Positions 17,628-26,545 are shown, counted from the first letter of the stretch. The stretch is 36,014 nucleotides of DNA from Sphingobacteriales bacterium (GCA_004295245.1 REAR01000077.1:1-36014); one strand, 5' to 3'. Notes: generated by a model from the letters alone, not told the origin. Translations and numbers: made by a program.

Positions 17628-20279
17628 CTACTGCATGCCATCGGTGGCTCCTTGCATATCTTGTCGCATATTTTTTCTTTTAAACAGGCTCATATCCATT
17701 TTTCCAAAACGGTAAGTAAAATTTAAACGCACCATTTGCGGATCTCTTAACCGGTTATAGGTTTGCGTAAAATATTCACTGTATGAATACTGAACAGAGC
17801 GGCGGGTTTTAAAAATATCACTCACACTAAGGGTTACAGATGCTGCATCATTTTTCATAAACGTTTTCTTAACCGCTATATCAAATCCATAAGTTGGTTT
17901 AATATACCCTTGTGCGGCACTTTGTGCATTACCCATTGGCGGGCCACCACCACCGGGGCCAAAACCACCACCAGAGCTTATAGGTAAGTTTGTTTTTGAT
18001 TGATATGTAGCTGTTAACTGAGTAGTAAATTTAGCAGGCAACTTAAAATTACTGTTAAACTTACCAAACCAGCTCCACATGCCTTCCTGAGAACTACCCT
18101 TTACATTGCTGGCATCAATTTTAGAATTATAAATATTTACGTTGGTGCTAATGTCCCACCACTTGGCCAATGTGTTAACCGATGTTAACTCTGCTCCGTA
18201 TGATTGGCTTGAATTAGCATTGATAAAAGTATTAATCAGCACCTCTTCACCAGTAACCGGGTGGGCACCTTTATCCTGGTAGCGGGTAATTAAATCAGTT
18301 GTTTTTTTGTAATACAATGAGGTCAAAAATGTATTGTTTCCCTTTAATGTTTTTGAATAAGACAGTTCAAAAGACTGTGTAAACTCTGGCTTTAATGCCG
18401 GGTTGCCTTTTGTAATATTCAGGTTATCCGTAAAATCAACAAACGGTATTAGCTGAAAAAAATTAGGGCGGTTAATACGGCGTGTAATGCTTACCTGCAG
18501 CTCTTGTTTGTTTTTTAATTTCTGACTAAAGAAAACGGAAGGGAATAAGCTGATAGGATATTTATTACTAAACGTACTGTTATTGCTTAATAAGGTTCCG
18601 GTATAATCAGAACTTTCTGCTCTTAAGCCTACTTTATATCCAAAATCTTTTACAGCACCGCTTACAGAAACATACCCCGCATATACATTATCAGTATTCT
18701 TATAGTTGCTGGTAGCTGCGCTTACCAATTCAAACTGGTTGGTAGTGTAATTGTAAACATAGTTGCTATTAATGTTAGACAGCTTGCGCAACTGTGCTCT
18801 TAAACCGGTTTCTAATTTTATCTTTTTAAAAGGTTTTACATAATCTGTTTGCACCGTTAAAAAACGGTTAGTGCCACTGCTAACCAGTTGCTGCTGGTAT
18901 TCGCCGGTTTTATTACCACCAGCCTGCGCAAAATAATCTGTTACATACAGGTTATCTCCACCATTTTTACCAGAAAAGAGATTAAAATCTGCTGTCAGCT
19001 CCTCGCCTTCTTTCGGAAACAATTGCTTAAACCCAAACTGTAAACCTTTTGCATTAAACTCTCTTTTACCTGTGGTTACTCTTTCGCTGGAGCTGCTGAT
19101 GGTACCGCTGTTAAACAAGCTGTCTGTATTAATACCAATTGTTTCATACGGCTTAAACTCGCCATGCACTCGTATGCCAGAAATAGATAAGGTGGTTCGG
19201 TTGCTTAAAAAATAATCCAATCCCACACGGCCAAAAATAAAAGCACCTTGTGTTTTATTATAATTGTTTTGAAAAATTGATGTTTGCGGATTTTCAAACA
19301 GGTTTAAACGTTCTGTGGTACCACTGGTTCTTGATTTATTTTGGTTAACCATCGCACTGGCAGTAAAATTAAACTTGTCCTGCCGGATGCTGATATCACC
19401 GCCGCCATTGATCGCACCTCTTTTATCAACCCCTGCACGCAGGTTACCATTATAACCGCTCTTTTTGTTTTTCTTTAAAACAATGTTTAATATACCCGCT
19501 GTTCCACCAGATGCATCATACTTTGCAGAAGGATTGGTAATTACTTCCACGCTTTCAATAGCATCTGCCGGTATCTGGTCTAAGGTTAATGTAGTGGGGC
19601 GGCCTTCAATATAAATTTGTGGTGCCGCATTTCTTAAACTTACATTTCCATCAATATCTACCTGCACCGATGGCACATTGCGCATAACATCTAAAGCAGT
19701 ACCACCGGCACTAACAATGTTACGATCTACATTAAATACTTTTTTATCAATATCCATACGCATAGCAGGCTTGCTGGCCACCACGGTTACATTCTGCAAC
19801 TGCTTTACATCCACTTCCAATTTCAAATTGCCCAAGTCTTTATCAAATGCATTTGCCATATTAGTTATTGCACTCATAGCTTGTGCCGGATCGTTACCTG
19901 TGGGTTTTGCACCACCGGCATCCATTTTCATTTGAAACGCTACGGTTTGTTCAACCGGTTTAAAACCCGTTGCAGATATTTTTAATTTCAACGGGCCAAA
20001 CATTGGCAACTCACTAAAGCTAAACTCGCCATTGGCTTTAGTTGTAATCCCTTTTAATAAAACCTCTTTGCGTTTTTTACTTACGGTATCAAATTTATTT
20101 TGCAGTAATAACACAGAAGCGCCGCTAATGGCAGCACCAGTAGAATCGGTTATTTTGCCATACACATGGCCCATATTGGGTATTTGTTGTGCTGGCTTAC
20201 CATTGCCACCCGCCGGAAACTGTGCCTGCACAGTTATTAAACCCAGCACTAAAACCAACACACTTAGTATCTTTTTCAT
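17628..20279 (-). CDS. TonB-dependent outer-membrane receptor (OMP_b-brl_3 type)
   Basis: Outer-membrane protein of 883 aa from the ATG at 20279 (MKKILSVLVLVLGLITVQAQ signal peptide); a 14-residue upstream extension lacks support. An N-terminal carboxypeptidase-regulatory-like domain (HVYGKITDSTGAAISGASVL) precedes a plug-like domain (GTALDVMRNVPSVQVD, then YIEGRPTTL, ADAIESVEVITNPSAKYDA). The remaining ~600 residues are alternating beta-barrel strands with TonB-receptor style (RINRPNFFQLIPF, NPALKPEFTQSFELSYSK). A Gly/Pro-rich loop (GGGFGPGGGGPPMG) lies near residue 770. There is no SusD-like partner, so this is not a classic SusC. The ligand is unknown. It may be a peptide, siderophore or small-molecule transporter. 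A clear terminator follows. Confidence 0.88.
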   Translation of the reverse strand: MKKILSVLVLVLGLITVQAQFPAGGNGKPAQQIPNMGHVYGKITDSTGAAISGASVLLLQNKFDTVSKKRKEVLLKGITTKANGEFSFSELPMFGPLKLKISATGFKPVEQTVAFQMKMDAGGAKPTGNDPAQAMSAITNMANAFDKDLGNLKLEVDVKQLQNVTVVASKPAMRMDIDKKVFNVDRNIVSAGGTALDVMRNVPSVQVDIDGNVSLRNAAPQIYIEGRPTTLTLDQIPADAIESVEVITNPSAKYDASGGTAGILNIVLKKNKKSGYNGNLRAGVDKRGAINGGGDISIRQDKFNFTASAMVNQNKSRTSGTTERLNLFENPQTSIFQNNYNKTQGAFIFGRVGLDYFLSNRTTLSISGIRVHGEFKPYETIGINTDSLFNSGTISSSSERVTTGKREFNAKGLQFGFKQLFPKEGEELTADFNLFSGKNGGDNLYVTDYFAQAGGNKTGEYQQQLVSSGTNRFLTVQTDYVKPFKKIKLETGLRAQLRKLSNINSNYVYNYTTNQFELVSAATSNYKNTDNVYAGYVSVSGAVKDFGYKVGLRAESSDYTGTLLSNNSTFSNKYPISLFPSVFFSQKLKNKQELQVSITRRINRPNFFQLIPFVDFTDNLNITKGNPALKPEFTQSFELSYSKTLKGNNTFLTSLYYKKTTDLITRYQDKGAHPVTGEEVLINTFINANSSQSYGAELTSVNTLAKWWDISTNVNIYNSKIDASNVKGSSQEGMWSWFGKFNSNFKLPAKFTTQLTATYQSKTNLPISSGGGFGPGGGGPPMGNAQSAAQGYIKPTYGFDIAVKKTFMKNDAASVTLSVSDIFKTRRSVQYSYSEYFTQTYNRLRDPQMVRLNFTYRFGKMDMSLFKRKNMRQDMQGATDGMQ

Positions 20280-20302
20280 ATTTCTTGTTTTAATATCAGG
20301 CC

Positions 20303-20310
20303 CAAAAATA
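20303..20310 (-). promoter_or_regulatory. Candidate -7 box for the TonB receptor gene
   Basis: TATTTTTG on the minus strand fits the Bacteroidota -7 consensus TAnnTTTG and lies about 24 bp upstream of the start codon. No TTG at the preferred -33 spacing was found, so support is partial. Confidence 0.35.
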
Positions 20311-20393
20311 TACCGCAGCAATTTGCCATAGCCGCCAAATGAGACGTGCAGGCTAAATGCTGCGACGAACTTTTATTACAAGATTATTTTATG

Positions 20394-20446
20394 GGTAACC
20401 AGCAGCAGAACGCCCTTCAGCACCGGTTGCGTCGCACACTTGTACA
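20394..20446 (+). repeat. REP-like repeat, copy I (near consensus)
   Basis: Begins GGTAACCAGCAGCAG and contains the full core GTTGCGTCGCACACTT followed by GTACA. Inverted partner of copy J. The pair spans 20394-20545, with a perfect 10-bp hairpin ATTTCTGATT/AATCAGAAAT (20460-20469 with 20480-20489) at its centre. Confidence 0.85.
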
Positions 20447-20494
20447 TTTTAAATTTGATATTTCTGATTTCAAATCTCCAATCAGAAATTCTAA

Positions 20495-20545
20495 AGCTGA
20501 AGTGTGCGACGCAACGATGTTGCCACTGGCACTGCTGCCGGTAAC
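20495..20545 (-). repeat. REP-like repeat, copy J (near consensus)
   Basis: AGCTGAAGTGTGCGACGCAAC, then GATGTTGCC, ending CTGCTGCCGGTAAC. It is the mirror of copy I and gives the clearest example of the whole paired element. Confidence 0.85.
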
Positions 20546-20575
20546 AAAAAAACTGCTATAAAACGTAAGGGGTGA

Positions 20576-21289
20576 TTAAGAAGTTTTGCCGGTTATTTTA
20601 GCCAGCACATCCTGGTAGGTTTCTCCAACAGGTAATTCTGTGGGGCCAACCATAACGGCGGTTTTGCGCACGGCCGTAATAAACCGCAGCGATGTTATGA
20701 ATGATTTATGAATGCGCAGAAAAACAGCTGCCGGCAACATTTCTTCAATGGCCTTCATCGTCATACGGGTAATTACAGGCTTTGAAGCGCTTTTAAGATG
20801 AATTTTTATATAATCTTTCAGGCCTTCTACCCACATTATATCATCCAACACTACTTTTAATAAACTGTAATCGGCATTTACAAAAATATATTCAGGCGCT
20901 TTTTCTGTGTCCGTTTCCTTGGGTTTATTTTTTAACTGATGCAGCTCCCATGCTTTGTTACACGCTTTTACAAAACGCTCTACAGATACGGGTTTAACCA
21001 GATAATCTACCACATCTAAATTATAGCTTTCCAATGCATATTTTTCGTATGCGGTAATTAATATTACCATGGGTTTGCTGCTAAGACTTTGTATAAACTG
21101 CAAGCCGGTAAGACCGGGCATTTGTATATCTAAAAATAATAAATCAACCGGTTGTTGCTGCAATACTTTCATTGCTTCCAGCGGGTTGCTACAGCTGGCT
21201 ACCAGTTGCAGGTAAGGCAGTTTGCTGATATTGTCTTCCAGCAACTCTAAAGCCAGTGGTTCATCATCTACTGCCAGGCAACGTAGCAT
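20576..21289 (-). CDS. LytTR family response regulator
   Basis: Two-component regulator of 237 aa from the ATG at 21289. The receiver domain has acidic residues VDDEP (8-12), phosphoacceptor Asp54 in LFLDIQMPG, ITAYEKYAL, and Lys in YLVKPVS. The C-terminal LytTR DNA-binding domain starts near YIFVNADYSLLKV and includes IMWVEGLKDYIKIHL and FLRIHKSFI. The start codon overlaps the stop of the upstream kinase (TAATG), which indicates translational coupling and confirms the pair. Regulators of this type usually bind direct repeats upstream of membrane or export genes. The target is not visible. The adjacent TonB receptor is a possible one, by position only. Confidence 0.93.
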   Translation of the reverse strand: MLRCLAVDDEPLALELLEDNISKLPYLQLVASCSNPLEAMKVLQQQPVDLLFLDIQMPGLTGLQFIQSLSSKPMVILITAYEKYALESYNLDVVDYLVKPVSVERFVKACNKAWELHQLKNKPKETDTEKAPEYIFVNADYSLLKVVLDDIMWVEGLKDYIKIHLKSASKPVITRMTMKAIEEMLPAAVFLRIHKSFITSLRFITAVRKTAVMVGPTELPVGETYQDVLAKITGKTS

Positions 21290-22335
21290 TAGTTTAATTT
21301 TAGTTGAAGGTGAATGGTAAACCAATTATTTTCTTTGGCAATGGTAAGTTGGTGCTGGTTGCCATATAACAAATCTAACCGGCGCTTTACATTGGCAAGG
21401 CCAATACCCGATGTTTTATCTTTTACTTCTACAGAGGCCGGATTGTATTTATTTTTTACACTAAACAGCAACTGGTTATTAGTGGCTTGCAGATTTATTA
21501 TTATCTGTGCCGCTTCTATAATACCAGTGCCGTGTTTAAAAGCGTTTTCTACAAAGGGTATTAATAGCATTGGCTCTATCTCGTACAGCGCATCTGGGTT
21601 TGCAATAGTTACGTCTACCATCACATTTTTACCAAAGCGTTGTTGCTGTAAATCAATATAGGCCTGCAGGTATTCTGTTTCTTTATCCAGCAATACTTTT
21701 TCTTCATCGGCCTCGTAAAGCATATACCGCATTAATGATGAAAACTTCATTAGCGATGGCTCCAGTAAATCTGATTTTTTGCGTGCCAGCGCTACCATAT
21801 TATTTAATACATTAAACATAAAATGCGGACTGGCCTGTGAACGCAGCAGCGATAGTTCTGTTTTAAGATTTTCATTTTCCTTCTCCCGGGCAATACGTTC
21901 ATTACGCACCTGATCAGTAATAAAACGGTAAGCCGTACTGGCAGCCAGCATAAATAAAAAGAAAAAGAAATTGAAAAAGATATGCCCCTTAATATTAAAA
22001 CTATCCTGCCGCAGCAAAAACAGTTTAAAGAATACAAACCAGGTAACTAATAAAATAGCACCAAACAAGGCCACAATTTCAAGGCTGTACCTTTTATACT
22101 GACGCTGGTAAATGTATTTAGGAATTAACACCAGCGCATTAAGATAAAAGAAGGCCACATATACAATATTATTTATAATATAGCGCAGGTGTACCAACCC
22201 AGGTTGCGCATAGGTATTGCCGCCCCTGCCTTCGTTATAAGAAGGGCGCAGCCAATAGGGCAATGAAAACAGCACCGACCATGCTGCTATATGCAGCAGC
22301 ACCACTAACCATTTTTTTTGTTGCCATTTACTCAT
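21289..22335 (-). CDS. LytS-like sensor histidine kinase (His_kinase family)
   Basis: Inner-membrane kinase of 348 aa from the ATG at 22335. Four hydrophobic segments lie in the first ~140 residues (WLVVLLHIAAWSVLFSLPYW; IVYVAFFYLNALVLI; IVALFGAILLVTWFVFF; FFNFFFFLFMLAASTAY), then a coiled linker. The phosphorylated histidine is His171 in ASPHFMFNVLNNM, typical of the YehU/LytS-type His_kinase domain. The ATP-binding part shows EPMLLIPFVENAFKHG and the glycine-rich SGIGLANVKRRL. There is no separate extracellular sensor domain, so it may sense membrane state or a small ligand within the membrane. It forms a TAATG overlap with the LytTR regulator. Confidence 0.93.
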   Translation of the reverse strand: MSKWQQKKWLVVLLHIAAWSVLFSLPYWLRPSYNEGRGGNTYAQPGLVHLRYIINNIVYVAFFYLNALVLIPKYIYQRQYKRYSLEIVALFGAILLVTWFVFFKLFLLRQDSFNIKGHIFFNFFFFLFMLAASTAYRFITDQVRNERIAREKENENLKTELSLLRSQASPHFMFNVLNNMVALARKKSDLLEPSLMKFSSLMRYMLYEADEEKVLLDKETEYLQAYIDLQQQRFGKNVMVDVTIANPDALYEIEPMLLIPFVENAFKHGTGIIEAAQIIINLQATNNQLLFSVKNKYNPASVEVKDKTSGIGLANVKRRLDLLYGNQHQLTIAKENNWFTIHLQLKLN

Positions 22336-22439
22336 GATGGGGCAAGATAGTAAGGAATGCCTTTGCTGCAAGGTTTAGGGTTCTTGCTTGCGACGAAAAG
22401 CGGGTATTTGTATACCAACGCCTTTTATATTTCTTTCTA

Positions 22440-23090
22440 TTACATCTGCACCTTGGTACCAAACGCCAAATCACCAGCATCGCCCAGCCCAGGTACTATA
22501 TAACCTTTGGCAGTCAATTCATCGTCAATAGCACCGCACCAAATTTTACAATGGGGTTCGGTGCGTTTTACATATTCAATACCTACGGTGCAGGCAATAG
22601 CCGCCACCACATGTATTTGTGCCGGGTGGCCTTCTTCTCTTAAAAATTGTATAGTTTTTACCAGCGAGGAGCCGGTAGCCAGCATGGGGTCTGAAATAAT
22701 TACCACGCGGTTTTCCAGCTCGGGGCAAGAAACATAATCCAAACTTATTTCAAAACTGCCGTCTTTATTATGTTTGCGATAGGCAGATATAAATGCGTTA
22801 TCCGCTTTATCAAAATAATTCAGCAAACCCTGATGGAGGGGCAAACCAGCCCGTAAAATAGTGGCCAACACCGGTTGTTCTTTTAAAATACTGCAGGTAG
22901 AAATACCCAACGGTGTTTGTATTTCTTTTTCTTCATACACCAACTGCTTGCTAATTTCAAATGCAGCCACTTCTCCAATACGCTCCAGATTGCGCCGAAA
23001 ACGCATCCGGTCGGTTTGCACCTCTACATTACGCAATTCACTTACCCATTCTCCTAACAAACTGTGCTGTGCTGATAAATTGATAACCAT
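22440..23090 (-). CDS. upp: Uracil phosphoribosyltransferase
   Basis: Pyrimidine salvage enzyme of 216 aa converting uracil and PRPP to UMP in the cytoplasm. The PRPP loop is IISDPMLATGSSLVKT, the uracil-binding C-terminus is GYIVPGLGDAGDLAFGT, and ILRAGLPLHQG is the conserved N-terminal substrate loop. Length is normal for the family. It is divergent from anmK with an 85-bp shared promoter gap. The kinase/regulator pair lies 104 bp downstream on the same strand and may or may not be cotranscribed. Confidence 0.96.
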   Translation of the reverse strand: MVINLSAQHSLLGEWVSELRNVEVQTDRMRFRRNLERIGEVAAFEISKQLVYEEKEIQTPLGISTCSILKEQPVLATILRAGLPLHQGLLNYFDKADNAFISAYRKHNKDGSFEISLDYVSCPELENRVVIISDPMLATGSSLVKTIQFLREEGHPAQIHVVAAIACTVGIEYVKRTEPHCKIWCGAIDDELTAKGYIVPGLGDAGDLAFGTKVQM

Positions 23091-23175
23091 ATTTAGTTGC
23101 AGTTAGTGATTAATAAAATTGAGATATTTGCCCAACGAAAATAAGAAAGAATTTCAAGCTTCAAATTGATTACAC

Positions 23176-24261
23176 ATGCTATACAAAGCGATTGGTTTAA
23201 TGAGTGGCAGTTCTTTAGACGGACTGGATATTGCCTACTTACACCTTTACGAAACCGGCGGCAAATGGACTTTTGAACTGGCACAGGCAGATTGCTACCC
23301 CTATACCAACACAATGGCCGAACAATTGCGCAATGCCACACAACTCAATGCACTTAACTATCAATTGCTGCACACCCAATACGGGCACTATATTGGGCAG
23401 CAGGTAAACCAGTTTATTGCCACACATCATTTACAACATAAGGTAGATATTATTGCTTCGCACGGACATACCACTTTTCATATACCAGCACAAAAAACCA
23501 CGGCTCAGCTAGGCGATGGGGCTGCTATTGCCGCCACCACTGCATTACCGGTGGTAACAGAGCTACGGGCAGTAGATATTGCTTTAGGCGGACAAGGCGC
23601 CCCCATTGTTCCTATAGGTGAAAAATTATTATGGAGCAACTACCCGCTTTTTTTAAACCTTGGTGGCATTGCTAATATTTCTTACAACACCACACAGGCA
23701 TACACTGCTTTTGATGTGTGCCCCGCCAACCGTGTATTAAACATGCTGGTAAAACAACTGCAGTTGCCGTATGATAACGAAGGAAGCATAGCCCGTAGCG
23801 GTCAATGCAATGAGGCCTTGCTAACACAGTTAAATGAACTGGCCTATTATCAAATGCCTTACCCCAAATCACTCTCCAACGATTTTGGTACCGATATAGT
23901 TTACCCCATGGTAAACGATGCCGCACTTAGCACCGCCGATAAATTAGCTACCGTAATAGAACATATAGCCCTGCAAATAAAAAACAGCCTGCAACCAATA
24001 GCAACAAGTAATAATTACGAGTTGCTGGTAACCGGTGGCGGCGCACACAACCACTATTTAACAGAGCGCATACAACAGCACCTGCAGCCATTAAATATAA
24101 AACTGGTACTACCCAATGCAGCTATTATTAATTATAAAGAAGCCATTGTAATGGCCTTAATAGGTGTGTTGCGCTGGAGAGAAGAAAACAATGTATTGTC
24201 CTCCGTAACCGGCGCCAGCCGTTCATCTGTTAATGGCGCTTTGTGGATGGGGCAGGCTTAG
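23176..24261 (+). CDS. anmK: Anhydro-N-acetylmuramic acid kinase
   Basis: Peptidoglycan recycling kinase of 361 aa. It opens and phosphorylates 1,6-anhydro-MurNAc to MurNAc-6-phosphate with ATP. ASKHA-fold motifs are GLMSGSSLDGLD (residues 7-18), HGHTTFH, GQGAPIVPIGEKLL, LNLGGIANISY, FDVCPANRVLNM and the C-terminal adenosine loop LLVTGGGAHN. Length matches the family. No MurQ or anhydro-MurNAc transporter is in the window. Divergent from upp. Confidence 0.96.
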   Translation: MLYKAIGLMSGSSLDGLDIAYLHLYETGGKWTFELAQADCYPYTNTMAEQLRNATQLNALNYQLLHTQYGHYIGQQVNQFIATHHLQHKVDIIASHGHTTFHIPAQKTTAQLGDGAAIAATTALPVVTELRAVDIALGGQGAPIVPIGEKLLWSNYPLFLNLGGIANISYNTTQAYTAFDVCPANRVLNMLVKQLQLPYDNEGSIARSGQCNEALLTQLNELAYYQMPYPKSLSNDFGTDIVYPMVNDAALSTADKLATVIEHIALQIKNSLQPIATSNNYELLVTGGGAHNHYLTERIQQHLQPLNIKLVLPNAAIINYKEAIVMALIGVLRWREENNVLSSVTGASRSSVNGALWMGQA

Positions 24262-24266
24262 CATTT

Positions 24267-24318
24267 GGTAACCAGCTTAAGTAACACGGCGCAGCATCGT
24301 TGCGTCGCACACTTGTAC
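24267..24318 (+). repeat. REP-like repeat, copy L (near consensus)
   Basis: Begins GGTAACCAGC and contains the full core GTTGCGTCGCACACTT followed by GTAC. It fills the convergent gap between anmK and the methyltransferase gene. Copy M, in inverse orientation, lies on the other side of that gene. Confidence 0.85.
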
Positions 24319-24334
24319 TATCAACCTAAACGCA

Positions 24335-25015
24335 TCATTTGGTAATAATGCAGGAACCGCCAGAATCGGGTAAGGCTGTATAATTAATTTGTTGCTCAGC
24401 GCAAAACTGCATCACTGCTTGGCGGGCGCCTTTGTAAGCATCATTATTAAAGTCGTGCACAAAAATATAACCACCCTGCACCAGCTTGGGGTAAAAAAAA
24501 TGCAAGCCATTATACAGTGGTTCATATAAATCTGTATCCAAACTTACAAATACAAACTGGTCGTTTAAATTTTTTGCAGATTCTGGAAAAAAGCCTTTAA
24601 TAATTTTACACTGCTGGCGGTGGGGCATAATAGACAAAACAGCTTCTACAGAAGTATCAGAAAAATCCTGATTACCGGTTGAGAATGATTCTTTTCTTTC
24701 TTTTTCAGTATCTCTGCTATCAAACCCTTCAAAAGTATCCAGCAGGTATAAGGTTCTGTTAGCAAAATACTGGTTCATATAGCGGGCAAACTTTCCCTTA
24801 TAAACCCCCAGCTCTGCTACATTGCCTTTTAATTGCTTGCGTTCAATTTCATGTGCCGCCAGTTCTAATGCTGATAGCCTTATATAATCAAGGTAGTTTT
24901 TATCAATAGTACGGGTTCGCTCTAAATATTCTAATGAAGCATTTATATGCAAATGCTTTTTTTGCAGCAGCGGCCCCATTATATAATTAACAGATTTTAT
25001 AAGAAAGCGTATCAT
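24335..25015 (-). CDS. TylF/MycF-like class I methyltransferase
   Basis: Cytoplasmic protein of 226 aa resembling the TylF family of SAM-dependent O-methyltransferases. The SAM-binding loop is NVAELGVYKGKFARYM, followed by LYLLDTFEGFDSRD, where the acidic end of strand 2 would bind the SAM ribose. VSLDTDLYEPLYNGL and GYIFVHDFNND hold the acidic residues that bind metal in TylF/MycF. TylF and MycF methylate deoxysugars on macrolides, while Bacteroidota homologues occur in polysaccharide and glycan gene sets. No glycan cluster is adjacent here, so the substrate is open. The gene stands alone between inverted repeats L and M (24267-25122). Confidence 0.88.
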   Translation of the reverse strand: MIRFLIKSVNYIMGPLLQKKHLHINASLEYLERTRTIDKNYLDYIRLSALELAAHEIERKQLKGNVAELGVYKGKFARYMNQYFANRTLYLLDTFEGFDSRDTEKERKESFSTGNQDFSDTSVEAVLSIMPHRQQCKIIKGFFPESAKNLNDQFVFVSLDTDLYEPLYNGLHFFYPKLVQGGYIFVHDFNNDAYKGARQAVMQFCAEQQINYTALPDSGGSCIITK

Positions 25016-25074
25016 ACTCTTTTAAATGAGGTTGCAATGTACAAACTAAGCTGTTAAATAAAGTGTTGCTGTTA

Positions 25075-25122
25075 AAGTGTGCGACGCAACGGTGTTGCCA
25101 TGAAAAAATAATGCTGGTTACC
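25075..25122 (-). repeat. REP-like repeat, copy M
   Basis: Full core AAGTGTGCGACGCAAC, then GGTGTTGCCATG, ending ATGCTGGTTACC. It is the inverse of copy L and the two flank the methyltransferase gene. Confidence 0.82.
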
Positions 25123-25127
25123 TGCAA

Positions 25128-26540
25128 TTAATTTTCATTCTTCTTTCGGTAATCTGCTGCCACGGCACGGGCAATGTATCCACTTATCCAACCCACATAG
25201 CCATATCGGGGAAAATAAAAACGCTTTTGCGGCTGGGTGCTGTTGAGTTCTGTTATCAATCCATCTAACCAAATGGCACCGGCTATAATTGATTCCTGAT
25301 CAAAGGTATTTTGTGCACGGCTAACGTTTATGCGGGCCTGCTTTAACGTGTTATCATTTATTATATGCGCCATGCCGGGCTGTATGAGAGCTCCAAAATT
25401 TTGTGCGGCCATATTTTTAAACCGGCGCACATCTTCTGGTGTAATTTCTATATAATTATCCATTGCTTTTTCAGGGTACAGATACGACACCATACACCAT
25501 ACAATACCACCACTCACATACACACTGCCGCGGTTTTTTAAACCCGCACGGCGGCCTAATTCTGTTCTTGCCGTTTGCTGTAAACTATCTCTCCATAACA
25601 AGGCGGCCTTGCCGGCAAAATCGGCAATGCCCGCCGGGTTTTTATCTTTTATAATTTTTACAAAAGACTTAGTGCCCACATTCAACACCAGTGGGTCAAA
25701 GGTTTCTGTGGCATCCATAAAATAGCCACCCTTAGTGCTGCCACTGCCTATATCTATTAAACTGGTGGTGTATCTTCTTTTGGGTGGCACGGTTCCTAAT
25801 ACAGAAAGTTCACTTTCTTCTGCAGGTGTTACAAATTTTATACTAAACCCTGCTGGTGCATTGGCGGGGGTAACGGCACTAATAAATTCTGCCAGTTTAT
25901 TTTTTTTATCCAACTCTGCTTTAAAACTGCTGGCCATTACCACATAAATATTGCTGCCCGCTATGCCGTATTTAGTTTTAGCGGCTTCTAAAAAAAATTT
26001 AATAGCATCGGCTGTTTCCTGGTTGCTTTGTGCAGTAATAGCACCGGGCTCGGGGTTTACAGAAGTATCGGCACGCAACACATATTCTACCTCGTTACTG
26101 CTATTTAATTCTACCGCCACAATACTCATTTTTACGCCTTTGGTAGTTATTTCTATGCCGGCATACGCTTGCGCCACCCCTTCAGCACTATTCAGCAATT
26201 GCTCTACCGCTTTCTGACTGAGTGACATTTTCAGTTGCTTGTAAATAGTGATGGAACGATTGAAATAACGGGCGGCTTCAGTTAAATTATCCTGGTCTTT
26301 ATACAACATACCCAGGTTTTCATACATCGCCGCTTCCCAGTATTTATCTCCTTGTGCTGTTACCAGCTGCAAGCCTTTACGCAGGTATTGTTCACTTAAA
26401 TCATATTGTTGTGCTTCCCGCAGCGTATTGCCCAACTTTAAGTAACGTAAGGCATTGTTTATTTTTTTATAGCCGTCTTGTGCCTGCACGGTAGCAAACA
26501 ACAACAAACAACAGCAAAATATTCCTAGCAGGTGCTTCAT
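25128..26540 (-). CDS. Exported TPR protein with a Ppx/GppA-like (ASKHA) domain
   Basis: Protein of 470 aa. Residues 1-20 form a signal peptide ending VQA, so it should reach the periplasm. Residues about 25-110 are TPR-like helices (YLKLGNTLREAQQYDLSEQY; YENLGMLYKDQDNLTEAARY). From about 125 the sequence follows the exopolyphosphatase/GppA plan: a first strand loop AGIEITTKGVKMSI, the EEARL-like motif AEESELSVLG (240-249), the phosphate loop SLIDIGSGSTKGGYF (260-274), NVGTKSF and VSGGIVW. The first loop differs from the usual D-x-G-S-N-S, so activity is uncertain. Known Ppx/GppA enzymes act on polyphosphate or pppGpp in the cytoplasm, so export is unexpected. Last gene of a tight operon, 5 bp after the VWA-like lipoprotein gene. 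Confidence 0.82.
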   Translation of the reverse strand: MKHLLGIFCCCLLLFATVQAQDGYKKINNALRYLKLGNTLREAQQYDLSEQYLRKGLQLVTAQGDKYWEAAMYENLGMLYKDQDNLTEAARYFNRSITIYKQLKMSLSQKAVEQLLNSAEGVAQAYAGIEITTKGVKMSIVAVELNSSNEVEYVLRADTSVNPEPGAITAQSNQETADAIKFFLEAAKTKYGIAGSNIYVVMASSFKAELDKKNKLAEFISAVTPANAPAGFSIKFVTPAEESELSVLGTVPPKRRYTTSLIDIGSGSTKGGYFMDATETFDPLVLNVGTKSFVKIIKDKNPAGIADFAGKAALLWRDSLQQTARTELGRRAGLKNRGSVYVSGGIVWCMVSYLYPEKAMDNYIEITPEDVRRFKNMAAQNFGALIQPGMAHIINDNTLKQARINVSRAQNTFDQESIIAGAIWLDGLITELNSTQPQKRFYFPRYGYVGWISGYIARAVAADYRKKNEN

Positions 26541-26545
26541 GCTTA

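Noticed and set aside
20353-20371. A further repeat copy (TGCTGCGACGAAC)
   Set aside because: Only the CGACG part matches; too degenerate to list as a copy, although counting it would complete the alternation.
22383-22400. TTGCTTGCGACGAAAAG as a repeat core
   Set aside because: Only GCGACG is shared; no outer end; likely chance.
24267-25122. Calling the L-M segment a transposon
   Set aside because: No transposase and no visible target-site duplication; the same repeats occur in gaps without any cargo.
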